A DNA stretch of 64,000 nucleotides from Gordionus sp. m RMFG-2023 (taxonomy: Eukaryota > Nematomorpha > Gordioida > Chordodea > Parachordodidae). The notes beneath the pieces were generated by a model. It saw only the letters and a program-made list of their open reading frames with translations, had not been told where the DNA came from and did not search any database. The stretch is from assembly GCF_954871325.1 (NCBI RefSeq), contig NC_088777.1, positions 7,417,366 to 7,481,365 on the forward strand. The letters are read 5' to 3'. Shown here one piece after another: positions 21,904 through 34,500 of this stretch; position 1 is the stretch's first letter; each line of letters begins with the position of its first letter. Made by a program: the position numbers and the translations under genes.

Positions 21904-24236
21904 CCCTTTAGGTTCCCTCATAAAATTAATATGATGCAACACGATATTTACTAATTTTTTTATTGATTCTAATATAATATAATATAAAACACACAAAAAA
22001 AGTTTTTTAAATTCAAAATGGCGGCTCTCCCTAGTGGTTTTAAATTCATATCATTGACACCTTATGAAAACTTTCGAAACAGTTTCTATTTTTATTTAGA
22101 CATAGTGGTACGTTGCATGATTTGCACGACCACCTTGTTCTTCTGGGATTTAACTTTGTACTACAGAAGGTACACCTTCGTGAGGTTCCTGCCTGATTGA
22201 TGAGCTGAATTTTTTAGTCTAATTTCTGGAAGGATATAAGGTTTATTATTTTTTCTTTGCATTGATATATAATTATTATCATTATGAATATTATCATCCC
22301 TATTAACATTTTTACAGTATGCCAATTCGCTAGCAATTATTTGTCTTCGGAATTCTTTCGATGAGAGTTTATTATCTGTAAGAATATTGTATATTATGAA
22401 TGAATTGATAATCGCCACATCTATCAGCCAAAAGAATATTGGTAGCCACCATTTTCGCGAAATTTCATATTAAGACTTTAAATGGTCGAAATGGTCAACA
22501 GACCCCATATATTTATTATACATCTTTATCATTATTGGACATTTTACGTCAAATACTTCCCCTTTTTTATTTTTTCTCTTCACAGTATCCACTGATCTCG
22601 GATCAATATAATTGGACATTATAAATACGTCACGATTATCTCGCCATTTAATTATACTTATATTATTTTTGTCACTTCTCCAGTCAAACTCACCTCTTTT
22701 TAATTTTGTTTCCATATTCTTTATGGGCAAGTATCTCCTATTTTTGTTTAGTGTTCCGGTAGCATATATACCTTTCTTTTTTAAATCGGCCATTAGAGTA
22801 TAACTCGTAAAATAATTATCGAAAAATATTTTATGATTTTGAAATCCTTCACAAAACTTTGTTACAACATTATAACCAAGATTACTTTCAACCTCTTTAT
22901 TTTTCCCAACATAGATATTAAAATCATTCATATATCCTGAAATATCGCATCTCATCCAAACCTAAAAATATAGTTTAGCCGAAATAAATAATGACAAAAT
23001 TCACACATCCTTGAAACCGCGTTTCGTGGGTTTCTTAGACATGTATTGCCTAAATCCTATACGGCCTTTGAACCTAATCATTCCTTCGTCAATTGCTTGA
23101 TATTCCGAGGGAAGAAAACATTTCAAGCAAGAGGAACGGATATTATCAATGAATGGTCTTATTTTGTATAATTTATCATAATTTTCATCATTTCTCGATG
23201 GTTCTAAGATATTGTCATTTATATGGATGTGGGCCATAAGCCAAATAAAACGTTTTACTTTCATTATGGATGAAACAAAATTGGAATTCTGGTTTAGAAC
23301 TCCAATAATCTTTGTAATTTGCCATAGTTTTAATTCCAAAGAGTATATTAAGACATAAAAATTTTCTTATTTCTGTAGGAATAGTTGGTTGATATTTAAT
23401 ATTTTTTTGTTGGGCATATAAATTGGTATTGAATGAAATTTGTTGTTATTAGAGAATCATTAATAAATTTCTTATATATATCTGATGGATACAATGGGTC
23501 CGTTTTTAAAGATGATATTGGACCTGATATTTTATCAAATTCTAATGCTGGTTGTAAAGAATATTTCTTGGACCAGATAGGATTATTATGGTTTGTAGCA
23601 GATTGATCATACGCATCTTGTTCAGAATTGTCATTGTCATCAATTTCAATTTGATAAGGTGTATCCGATTCATAATCATCACTATCAATTTGGTAACGTG
23701 TATCCGATTCATAATCATCTTCGGAATCAGTGGATGAGTTGTCTAACGAAGAACCTTCAGATGGAATGTCCAGATAATCATCCATATATATAACAAGCTA
23801 AAATTATTGCGAAATGTGTTGGCAAAATTTATCAATTATTTAAAAAAATAAATATTAAAAATATTGTTGTTAAGTGGCAGTGGTTAGTTTAATATACCAC
23901 ATTAAAAAGATCAAAATAATATATAAATATTATTTATTTGAGCAAAAATAAATATTAGAAAGATAGATAAAATAGTGAGGAATATATATATTTAAAAATA
24001 TTTGATAAATATACTTACTTATAATTAAAATTGGAATTTTAAGAAAAATCACCGTAAAAACGTATTTTGAAATAAAGGCGCGAAAAAAAAATTAAAAAAT
24101 AACTCCTCCACAAACATATGAAAAAGAATATCTTTTAATATATATTCGTGGTGGTTTTATTTTATATGATCAACTCCTTTAGAAGATATAAAGGTTAAAA
24201 GGTGGTTTTATATTTGCACTACCGCGACCGAAAGGG
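21904..24236 (-). mobile_element. Complete-length piggyBac transposon, 2.3 kb
   Basis: The element is flanked by TTAA on both sides (21900-21903 and 24237-24240), the piggyBac target. The ends CCCTTTAGGT and ACCGAAAGGG are inverted repeats with one mismatch. The minus strand carries a transposase gene across most of the interior. The sharp ends and exact target suggest a moderately young copy, although the gene is broken. Confidence 0.9.
22085..23785 (-). pseudogene. piggyBac (PGBD-like) transposase, frameshifted
   Basis: The gene starts at the ATG at 23785 with an acidic N-terminus (repeated DSDDYESDTPYQI). A TNLYAQQKNIKYQPTIPTE block follows near 23430. The catalytic aspartates are all present: IDEGMIRFKGR near 23075, FFDNYFTS near 22825 and MGSVDHFD near 22485. 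A 45-bp intron (22962-23006) splits RGFKD and VWMRCD in phase. The C-terminus at about 22190-22090 has the zinc-binding pattern RRCTFC then RTRWSCKSCNVPLC. About four frame changes (near 23430, 23270, 22450 and 22190) make it a pseudogene as written. Such transposases cut and paste at TTAA. Confidence 0.88.
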
Positions 24237-24273
24237 TTAAATAATTTACCAATGAAAAAATTTTTTTTTACAG

Positions 24274-24425
24274 TCGTATTAATGTATCAGCTTTAAATGA
24301 CCTATCGGGTTCAGAATTGGCTCTTCTAGATCTAAAAATGCGGATCTTTCCATCTTGTCGAGCATTTTATTTTATTGTAATTATATATATTTATTATTTT
24401 TATAAATACAGTATTTTTTTTTAAA
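24274..24425 (+). other. Possible orphan host exon
   Basis: TTTTTTTTTACAG forms a strong acceptor. After it, 47 codons stay open: RINVSALNDLSGSELALLDL, then KMRIFPSCRAFYFIVIIYI, to a TAA. The first 30 codons have balanced composition and higher G+C. A donor at 24380 (TTGTAATT) is possible. It lies 38 bp beyond the piggyBac element and 1.1 kb upstream of the bestrophin start. I do not recognise it. It could be the last exon of a gene whose other exons are not visible. Confidence 0.3.
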
Positions 24426-25509
24426 TGTATATTTACGCGATTTTAATATACTAGATTTAATATATTTTTAAGTTGTACATGTAAACTATTTGTATATATT
24501 TAATAAGTATTCTGTATTATTTACTTTTATATTTGTATGCCTAAGAATATACATTATATATTTATTTATAAAATGCAAAATTAAATCAAAAATTTTAATT
24601 TTATTAACAATTTTGCTAAATAAAATAGCATATTAGAAATAGAATACTTTGCAATTCGCAATCGAAAACTTTATATATTTTTTTTTCAAAAATTTTTGCT
24701 ATCCCCTAAAAGCGTATTAGTAATAGAATAATAATTAAAATGCCATATCTCCAACCGCCGGCTACACGCCTGTCCCAAATGACATTAAAATACTCTACAA
24801 AGAACGAAAATGATTGTTCAAATTAATAGTCTCAATATTCCATAAATTGTATGATTTTTTTTACACCTTCTGGACATTTATTTTTTTTCTTCCAAATATT
24901 CATATAAAAATGTTATTAAAAATTACGTATTTTTTTAAAAAAATGAGATGAAATATTAAGAGTTAAGAATTAAGAAATAAAAATTCACAGGGAAAAAGAT
25001 AGTTATTTTTTCTTATTTTAATATAACAAAAATATTAAATATTTTAAAAGCATAGGTAAAGTAAGTGTTTAGGGTATTCTTGCAAAAAAATTCATTTCAT
25101 TTATTTTTCATAAAATTTTATGTTTGCCTTTTATATTATCGTACGAAAAAATTATTTATGTATATAAAAGGTTTTGTTTGTTTACTTTAATTATTAAATA
25201 AAAAGGATTTTAAAAATATATATATTATTTGTATAAAATTTTAATCTCTCATTTTTTTTAAGAATAAAAGTGGTTCCTTAAAATCTCTGATGTCTTTTAT
25301 AGAATTAATTGCGTTTGAAATTCTAAAAAAATATTTGGAATCTCTGACCATTCTTAATAATTCTAATGGGATCTAAAATAATTGTGCCAAAATTTATCTT
25401 GTTTTATTAGAATATTCTAGTAAAATACTTTATGAACTCTAATCTTCTACTAGAATCAAATTATTCCTGATTCCTTATTTTTCAAAAAAGCGAAAATATA
25501 ATTATTATA

Positions 25510-25584
25510 ATGACAATCAGTTATACTAGCAAAGTATCCAAGTCTAGAATTGGTTCTTTTATCAGCGTCATATTCTTATGGAAG
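25510..25584 (+). CDS. Bestrophin exon 1 (residues 1-25)
   Basis: It starts ATG and reads [10 protein letters not shown] then [14 protein letters not shown], against MTITYTSQVANARLGSF in human BEST1. It ends TGGAAG followed by GTAAAA, phase 0. No other ATG fits, because the protein must begin at this conserved methionine. The conserved N-terminus helps form the calcium site. Confidence 0.93.
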
Positions 25585-28500
25585 GTAAAAAAAAAATTAT
25601 TTAACTAAGTCTAGATATGAAATTCATTTGATTTAAAAAAATATATATTATATATTTTAAATTGTTAAAAGATAGGTCGCAACCATAAGATGATAAATAA
25701 TTATTAATTCTTGATTTAAAATATTGTTTATAAAAACAAATTATCTTTCTTTTACATGAGATGACAGATCCTTTCGTGATTTTCTTTCGAAATTTAAACT
25801 GTTTCTTTCTCCTCTTTCTTTCCCTTTGTTTTCTTTTCTTCATTCCTTTATTTATTTTCTTCTTTTTTTCTTCATTCTATTTTTCATCTTTATATATTTT
25901 TATTCTTTTCTTTCAAAGGAATAATTTAAAGTTAAAATATGGTATATGTATTTTTTCTTAAAATTAAATTTTATCAAAGGTTATTTATTGTTGTTAAAAT
26001 TTTAAATTATGGTGAGCCATAAATACCATTGACTATCTTTTACTTATTTATCTGTCATATAATTGGTTGAATTTTTTTTTATGTGATACGCAATTTATAG
26101 AGCTTTTGCCTTCTCTAGTTGAAGGTTCAACAGAGCTACGCTAGGTATTCCTCATTCCCATCTAATTGGATTAAATTAAGTTGGATGAAAAATTAAAAAT
26201 GAGGAGCCCTCTACACGTTTGTGGGCAAGCCGCACGTACTTGTATGCACAACATTTCGAGAACTGTTATTTAAACTTCCATAGGCTAAGAAAAGAAGAGT
26301 TGGGCAAAAACAAATGCCTATACCCGAGAACGTCAGTATAATTTAATTACTTTAAGGGTGGGAGGTGGCTGATTTTAAGTTTAAATTACTTAGTAAGTCT
26401 TAAATGATTACTATCGATATTGAGAGATTTAATGTTCATATCAATTGTATTTTGATTTATCCTAAATGAACAAAATTTAATATATATTATTTAACTTCTG
26501 GTGAAATAAGATGCCAAATTTAAGTTCGGTTAATATGGGAGAAGATTCTGTAATAACTTTATAATCTTGATATTCAATTATTTGCATTTGTAGCATCCAC
26601 TTGCACTAGAAAACCGAACCTTTTTAAAATTTTCATTTTGAAAACCATTGGTTGTTAATTTTTACACATATTTTTTTTTTTAAATCTTAATATTTTTTTT
26701 AAAACTTTTTAACCTTTTTACAATTTTTTAAATTATATTTATAATGTGAATAAATGTTTAAAATATTTATTTGAAAATAATATTTGCCCGGTTAATAGAA
26801 GCATAAATACCCAACGGCTGGTTTTGAGCCGATTTTTAAAAACGGCTAACTTAATACTTCATCCAGAAAAATATTACGCAAGCTTGAAAATTTTGCTCAT
26901 GGAAGGAACAAAGCTCTAGACACATATTATCGAAATCTCGAGGCCTAGACAATATTTTTCTGGCTAAAATATTGAGTTAGCTGGTTTTTAAAAATCGGCT
27001 CAAAACGAACTTTTTAACAACACTAACCCTGTCCATAAAGCATCTTTGGCGTGGTCTCAAAAAAATATCTTAAATCTTGGTGGTCCCAGTTTATGGAAGA
27101 TTACATAAAATATATCTATATAAAAAAAGAGAAAATATAAATCTATTGAATATCTAAATATGTTATAGAAGATATTATTCAAGCATTTCCTTATTATAAA
27201 TATATAGAATATATATTTTGTTATACATTTTTTATATTTTAAATAAAGAGTAAAGTGTTTAATTGTATTCTCGGGTAATGTGCAATTAGAAATAAAGCTT
27301 ATAAGTAATGATATAAGTGACCAATGAGAAAGAAACATAAAAATTTAAATAATTCACAAATGTATGCAATCTAAGTAAAAAAGACAATTGGAAAAGATAT
27401 CTAAATTACAAATCTGCATGGTATCCTTATAATCCATAAAGATTTTTTTTTATCTAATTTGCCATTCCCTTTAAAATTTTATCCTGTCCATCTCACAACA
27501 ATTAGCTAAATAATTTTCTATAATAAAAAAACCGTTCAACAAACAATATTTTAAATAAAAAAATATGTGTAAAAATTACAACCAATGGTTTTCGATAATA
27601 AAAATATCATTCAACAAAAAAAAAAATAAATGAATAAAATTCAACCAATCATATGACAGATAAATAAATAAAAGGTAGCCAATAGTATTATTATGGGTCA
27701 CGAACCATAATCTTATCAAATCTTTTTTTAAATTTTTTTTATTAATCTGTTTGTTCAATAACTAAGTCTTTAATTAAATATTAAACTTTGTATAAGTAAA
27801 TATTACCTCTTTTTTTTATTAGCTGAGATTTATATTTATATTATTGCTAAACGGCTCAAAATTAAACAGATTTTTAAAAACGACCAACTTAATTTTAATT
27901 CAAAAAATTGTTAGGCAAACCTTACGATTTTGCTCATTGATGGCACAAAGGTTTGGACATCTATTAGCCAAATCTCTAGGCTTAAGCAATATTTTTCTAC
28001 CTAAAGCTCGGCACATAAAACAAATCAGGGATACCGCTTAAATCTCTGATTTTTAGTAAAAATTTTAATTTAATAGACTTAGCTTAGCCCGGGCATCAAA
28101 ATTTTGATATATTTTTTTTAAGGGGGATTTTCAGCTGATATCTTTGATTTAATATTATTTGTAAATAAATTAAAATATTCTTATTTATTTTAAAAATACT
28201 AAATTAAATCTATAAATAATTAAATTCACAAAACAAAAAATTAAACAAGTTATTTTACATTAAGATCTTACAAAAAGCGAGATTTATTTAGTAAAACGGT
28301 TGTTGTAGAAGGAAATAGATAGCCAACGAGGTAGAGGTAGGAGTTATAATTGCCATGGGGAAAAAATATTATGGATGAACTTTGAAAGCCCCTAATTTAG
28401 GTTATACAAATATTATATTATATTAAAGGGAAATAGGACGTTTTTAATAATTAATTCTTTTAGTAAGACACCGTTAAATTCAAAGTTATTAGAAGAAGAA

Positions 28501-31500
28501 AATTAACCTATCCCTTCGAAAATGGAATTTTTTTTTCTATCAAATTGTATATTGAAAGATATTTATATTACACTTTAGTAGACAAGCCGCACGTTTTTGT
28601 GCACATAACAGTCCGAAGTAAATGTCTTTGCGCTGATTTCAAAAGAAATCGACCAAATAAACACCGCCCACCTTCGAATTTCTGATACATTTGTGTTACT
28701 TTAAGAAATTGATTGATTTTAAGTTTAATCTTTACCAAATTTTATTAGCAAGAAAGGAAAGACCCGATTTTGATTATTAGAGCGTTTTAGAGGAAAGGAG
28801 AGATCATAGACTAGAAGTTTAAAATATACAATATAAGATAAGATTAACAAAAGCAATAATTAACTTGTATCATGAAAATAGATTTTAAAGGAGATTAAAA
28901 TTATTTAAGCCAGCTATATTTAATTTAATTTAAGTTCATTACGCCCTTCTGCGCTCTATATATCCATAATGTCTTGAATTTGCTATAGGTTTTTCCGTTA
29001 AACGAATATAACCGGCATCCTGAACTAAATTGCTGTTGTGGGTTCTTATAATGTGAACAAGGAACTCCTATGCCCCTTTTCTTTATCATCATTTAAACCT
29101 CAGTGAGATTAGTTATCTTCCAAAATTCGTCATTTGATACGATTTTCGGATAGAAGATACTATTTATTATTCTTAAAAATGAAGGTATTAGTGTTGTTAA
29201 ACGGCTCGATTTAAGCCGATTTTAAAAACCGTTGACTCAATATTATAGCCAGGAAAATATTGACTAAGCGTTAAGATTTCGCCAATAGATGTTCAAGCCT
29301 ATGTGCTCTCTATGAGCAAAATCTTTAAGCTTGCATAATATTTTTTTTCTGGATGAAATATTGAGTTAGCCGTTTGTAAAAAATCGGCTCAAATTGAGCC
29401 GTTTAACAACAATGTAGTTTTTTGGTTTTCAGTTTTGTTTATTTTCCATATATCGCCTCCGTCAAAAATTAGTTTTTTAAAAAAAATGAATGATTGCACT
29501 TATTATTCGTTTCGTTTTTCATAAAATACAAATTAATTAAATTTAAGAAAAGAAATTATTAAAATATTCATAATAATAATCATTAATTAACTAATTACAT
29601 GGGTAAATGTAATTAATTATAATTAACAATTCTTTTTTTAAAAAATAAAATTATTACAGTTACAATAAATTACAAAAAAAAGGAATTGAAATACGTAAGT
29701 AATCTGCCCAAACTTAGGTAGAGTATCTTATCTACTAGATATCTGTAAAAGTAATAGACTTATTTTTATAAAAAAAATAGATTCGGTTGGGGCTTAGCTT
29801 GGCACAATATTTTTTAAAAATTTTTGTAAGAAACACCAATTTTTTTTATTTCTTAGTAAAAACTCGTGTTAAGTGTAAAAACGCAAAACTATAATGAAAA
29901 GAAATTAATTTCATTTAAATAAATTCGTGCCGGGGTGGACAAATAACTTAAATTTTTATTTCGGGTAAGGTATTTTTTCAGATAAATAAAAAATAATTCG
30001 CTAGGGATCGATGTGGATCACTAGTGTCCGTATGAATATCATACAATTCTGCCTTTATTTTATTAAACTAAATTTACCTTAAATTTTTTTTTTATTATAT
30101 ACCTAAAATTTCTTGACCAACATGTCTTAAATATATAAAGTAGGCTAGGTACTATGGACATGCTGGAATAGAATGCCGGAAAAATAAAATCGTTAAATCT
30201 TAAAAATATGCGTGAAACAAAGAATTTAATGTGAATGATTCAAGCATATAAAAACCCTAAATTTCAAAATACCTTAAATTAGCATATTAAGTTAAGCCTA
30301 AGTCTATAACACATTTGTAGGCTATAAATGCACCCAGTATCTGAAATAAATTAGTTTAGGCTTCAGCGACGTTGCTAGCCTTTTAAACTTGAGGAGGCTC
30401 ACATTTTGAAATTTTTCAGAATATGGTGGAAAAAAAAGAATAAGTGATTCTAACTAAAATGAGCAATAATAGAAAATTCTATCTTAAAATTACAAAAAAA
30501 AATCAATAATTTCCAAGGGGCTTTCTAAAGTTTTTGGCGTAAGACATTAAGCCTCTCTGTCATGCTACTAATTGGCATCATGTAGACTAACCTACACATC
30601 CGACCTTTGCCTATATTTAGTTTAGCTAATAAAATCAGGTAGTTTAATAATCGAATTAAACAAGGGCAACGATATTATATTTATAAAAATAATTTACCAA
30701 AAAAAAAGAATAAAATATAGTTATTATTTAGCTCTTTGACTATTACCTCAAATTTCAAGTAAACCTTGACACGAAATTTAATTTGAAAATATATTTTTAA
30801 TCTTCATTTATTTTCTTTTTCTCTATTTGATTTTTATAAATTTCTTGATTCGACAAGATGAACATAATATATTTAATTTTCTTTAAATTTAAAAAAAATA
30901 ATATCTGATAGGGAAGTATCTACAAATTGGTTTACAAGGAGTTGTTCTTGTTTATAATGCTTTACTACATGATAAACATTTTCTATCGATTCGCGATGAC
31001 CGAAAGCCAAAGAAGGTAAATTTTGCGTGAAATGAACAAATGAATAAATGCGGAGAAGATCTCACTAGTTGACTAGTTGATTGATGGCGCTCTGATCCGA
31101 CCTATCAAAAACTGGTCGGTTGCATGTAGAAATATTTTAAAAGCCAAATAAAATCGATATTTGGTTCCGTGTTATGAAGTGGTTTGAAAAATGAAGCCGA
31201 GTTTAATGAATGAATGAACAAATGAATGAATAAATGAGTGAATGGATGAATAAATGAACGAGTTGGGAATAAAAAAAAATATATGTGAATGGTTTTTGAT
31301 CAATTATTTATTAATGAATAAGATAATTCACATTTGTCCCTAGTGGTAACAAAATAATCAACCAAACAGGGTTTGTTTATTAAACATAAACCTCGAAAGC
31401 TTCCAAGTTATTTTTCCTAACCCTATTTTTTTTAACCTTAAATATCTATATTCTGATAGCATATACATTATACATTTAATAGACACTGATAACCATCTGT

Positions 31501-34500
31501 TATTAATCCCTGACTTTCCTGCAGATGCATAGCCGAGGGGAGGGGGATTTGCCATAAATATTTTTCAAAAATATATTTTATTCGCAGGGTTTTAAAGCTT
31601 CTGAAGGCTATTTAACAGAATTTAAATCTTGGTGTGAAAAATTGCCTTGCATATTTTTTAGATATTTTTTAGAGTTTTTCCCAAATATATTAAAACCTGA
31701 ATCTTATTGCCAACAACAGTAATAAGCTCAAGCAGAAATGAGATTAGTTTTTTTTTCTCAATACAGAAAATTAAAGCCTATCTTAGAAGTTCCGTCTGAA
31801 TGAATTGATTTTACCTAATATATATTCACAGAGAAGCTTTGAATTAATCACTCGTAAAAAAGATTATATTCCCATTTAAGAAACCAACTTTTTGAATCAT
31901 ATATAACATTTAATTCTATGATATTTTATTATAATTTATTAACCCATACCATATACATAAAAAAAATATTTTGAACAATATTTTGCAAATAAATTATATT
32001 AGTTTAAATTCTTTATGATTTAGAATAAAAAGGAAAAAAAATATTTAAATTATTACAAAATGCAATAACCTTGACAAATTTAACATATATAATTAAACAT
32101 GCATGAGAAATCACAAATTAAGTGACATAATATCACAATTGAAACAAAGTCAAGAGAAGAATGAGTTAATAAGGCAATGAAAATTAAATTTAATGACCTG
32201 GATTGCAAGTCTTTGTCGAAAAGAAAATCCTTCTTTCGGATCCTCTGTTTTGACAAAATTTGTCTGCCCAATTTTTTCATTAGGTCTTGAAGGACTAAAA
32301 GTAGAAAGAGTGGTTATGATAGCTGGTATGAAAAGATATTAAAGATGTCCACGTATTTATCATATTTCAATTTTTCTGTATCTACGAGATCTTGGTTTAA
32401 AGATGATCAACAGTATCTGCAATCATGACGCATCCTAATCTTTCTGCTTAGTTGAATTGGGAATAGGAGTGTCAGCTTTTTTTAAAAAAATTATAACCCC
32501 CCCCCCCTCTTAGAAAGTAGGGTAATGATGTATGGCGATGATGAACATTTTTGATTTTTTATCAATTTTATTAAAATATTAGATAAGTAATTTTTAGGTC
32601 TGTGGCGCAGTTGCTATAGTTGAATGTCACTTTATTTCGACATAATCCAACAAGGGCCTGGTTTTTTTTTGAAACCAACTAGGTGTTTGCGGGTTAGGAT
32701 AGGATATATTGAATATAGGAAGTGACCACGTGTGTGCATCTTATTCGAATTTAATAAAATGGGGTGGTTGTTTAGAACATTTGATTTAGCCAATTGCCGT
32801 ATAACGACCAACGCTATGCATAATTATCCTATAAAATTATCGGTTCCACGGGGTAAATATATCTCTCAAGCTATAAACTCCCTTATATCAAGAATATTCA
32901 TGGACCTAGTGTTGTTAAACGGCATGTTTTGAGCCGATTTTTTAAAACGGCTAACTCAATATTTTATCTGGAATAATATTACGCAAGCATGAGATTTTGT
33001 TTGTAGGAAGAACAAAGGTTTGGACAACTATTAGCGAAATCTCGAGACTTCAGCCATATTTTTCTGGCTAAAATATTGAGTTAGCCGTTTTTAAAAATCG
33101 GCTCAAAACGAGCCGTTTAGCAACACTACATGGACCCATGAAACCTAATTTTCTGTTATTTAATTAATTTATATTTGTAAAACTTTTTTATTTTTTTTAA
33201 TGCTTTTTTTTTACATTCCCCGTATAATTGATGGATGGATGAAGCATCTTCGAACAAATAGTGCTTTATTGCGATACGTTTGTCAATCTGATTCCTTTAC
33301 CTTTCGTTTTGGGATTTTTCGTATCTTTGATAATGGGAAGATGGTGGGAGCAATTCCAATCCATTCCTTTGCCGGATGAGTTAAGTTTTTTTTTAAATAT
33401 TCCTTCGAATATATATATTCTATATATTTATCACACTTAATTTATTTTTTATTTTCTTAAGAAATACTCATGTATTAGGTATTAGATCGTAATGATGAAT
33501 TTATATGAGAATTTATTTTGCTGCATGAATTTTAAATTTCAATCATAATAAAGCAATTTATTAAATCTTTTTTTTACTTCTTCTTTCCTGTCTTTATTAT
33601 CTTAATATTATAATTACACCATGAATTTCCCATCTTAACTTGACAATTGACCCGACCATATATATTTATATTGTTTTTTTAAAAAAAGAATAATCCTTAA
33701 AATAATCTGAATTCGTTTGCAAAATAGGGTTATTATCTTTAGTAACACCACCCGACTTCTAAAAGCATAGAATACTTGATAGCCTTAACATTATATTTAT
33801 ATCATTTGTTTAAGATTATTTTGATATACCAATAAATATCAATACAAAAACGTTTTTTTAAAATCTGTCTATCACTTCGAACCTATAAAAGTGCCAAGAT
33901 TATTTAATATTTAACTTTAGATTTAAAAATTTTAAATAATTTATTTTTATTTGAAAGATCGATGATAATGGTGAACTCTTTGATACAGGGTAAAGATGAG
34001 AAAACTAGACTAATCAGAAGAACCCTTATGAGGTACCTTAACTTGACGTCCGTCCTAATTTTCCGCTCTATTAGCGCACCTGTTAAGAGGCGATTTCCTG
34101 ATATGGAAAGTGTTGTTGAGGCCGGTAAATAAAAGCCTTTCAATCATTTTAAACTTGGAGAGTATTATATACTCTTTTTTTGATCCTAAATATATTTTAT
34201 TTAAATATTTCTATATAATTTATTTTTAAAATAATTATAAGCTAATAAAATATAAGTTTCGTCTATTTTTTAGCTAGGCTTCTAAGAAATGTAGTGAGTT
34301 TTTTCCCCCATTTTTTTTTATCGAAGAAAGAGATGTGACATATACTCCAATTTATACTGTCTACCAAACTGTATAAATTAATATACAATTATGATCTAAA
34401 CATTGATAGATAAAATTTACTAAATAAATGCTTTTAATCGTAAGGTTAGCCAAAATCTTGCTACTAAGAATTTTTTTCTTTATACTGGCTACTATACTGG

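Larger units (their letters stand above)
25585..30911 (+). other. Bestrophin intron 1, repeat-rich
   Basis: This 5.3-kb phase-0 intron begins GTAAAA and ends CTGATAG. It holds a pyrimidine-rich tract (about 25775-25920), two copies of the 0.4-kb interspersed family, and three copies of the AACGGCTC miniature family. No coding is seen in it. Confidence 0.85.
31016..33244 (+). other. Bestrophin intron 2
   Basis: A 2.2-kb intron, mostly AT-rich. It holds an imperfect AATGA-type microsatellite at 31204-31262 and the best preserved AACGGCTC miniature element (32907-33128). Confidence 0.85.

Noticed and set aside
25601-25961. Hydrophobic or lysine-rich frames over the pyrimidine tract in bestrophin intron 1
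   Set aside because: Low-complexity CTTT sequence inside an intron.
33904-34143. Minus-strand 79-codon frame
   Set aside because: It is antisense to bestrophin exon 4, which aligns with the family on the + strand.
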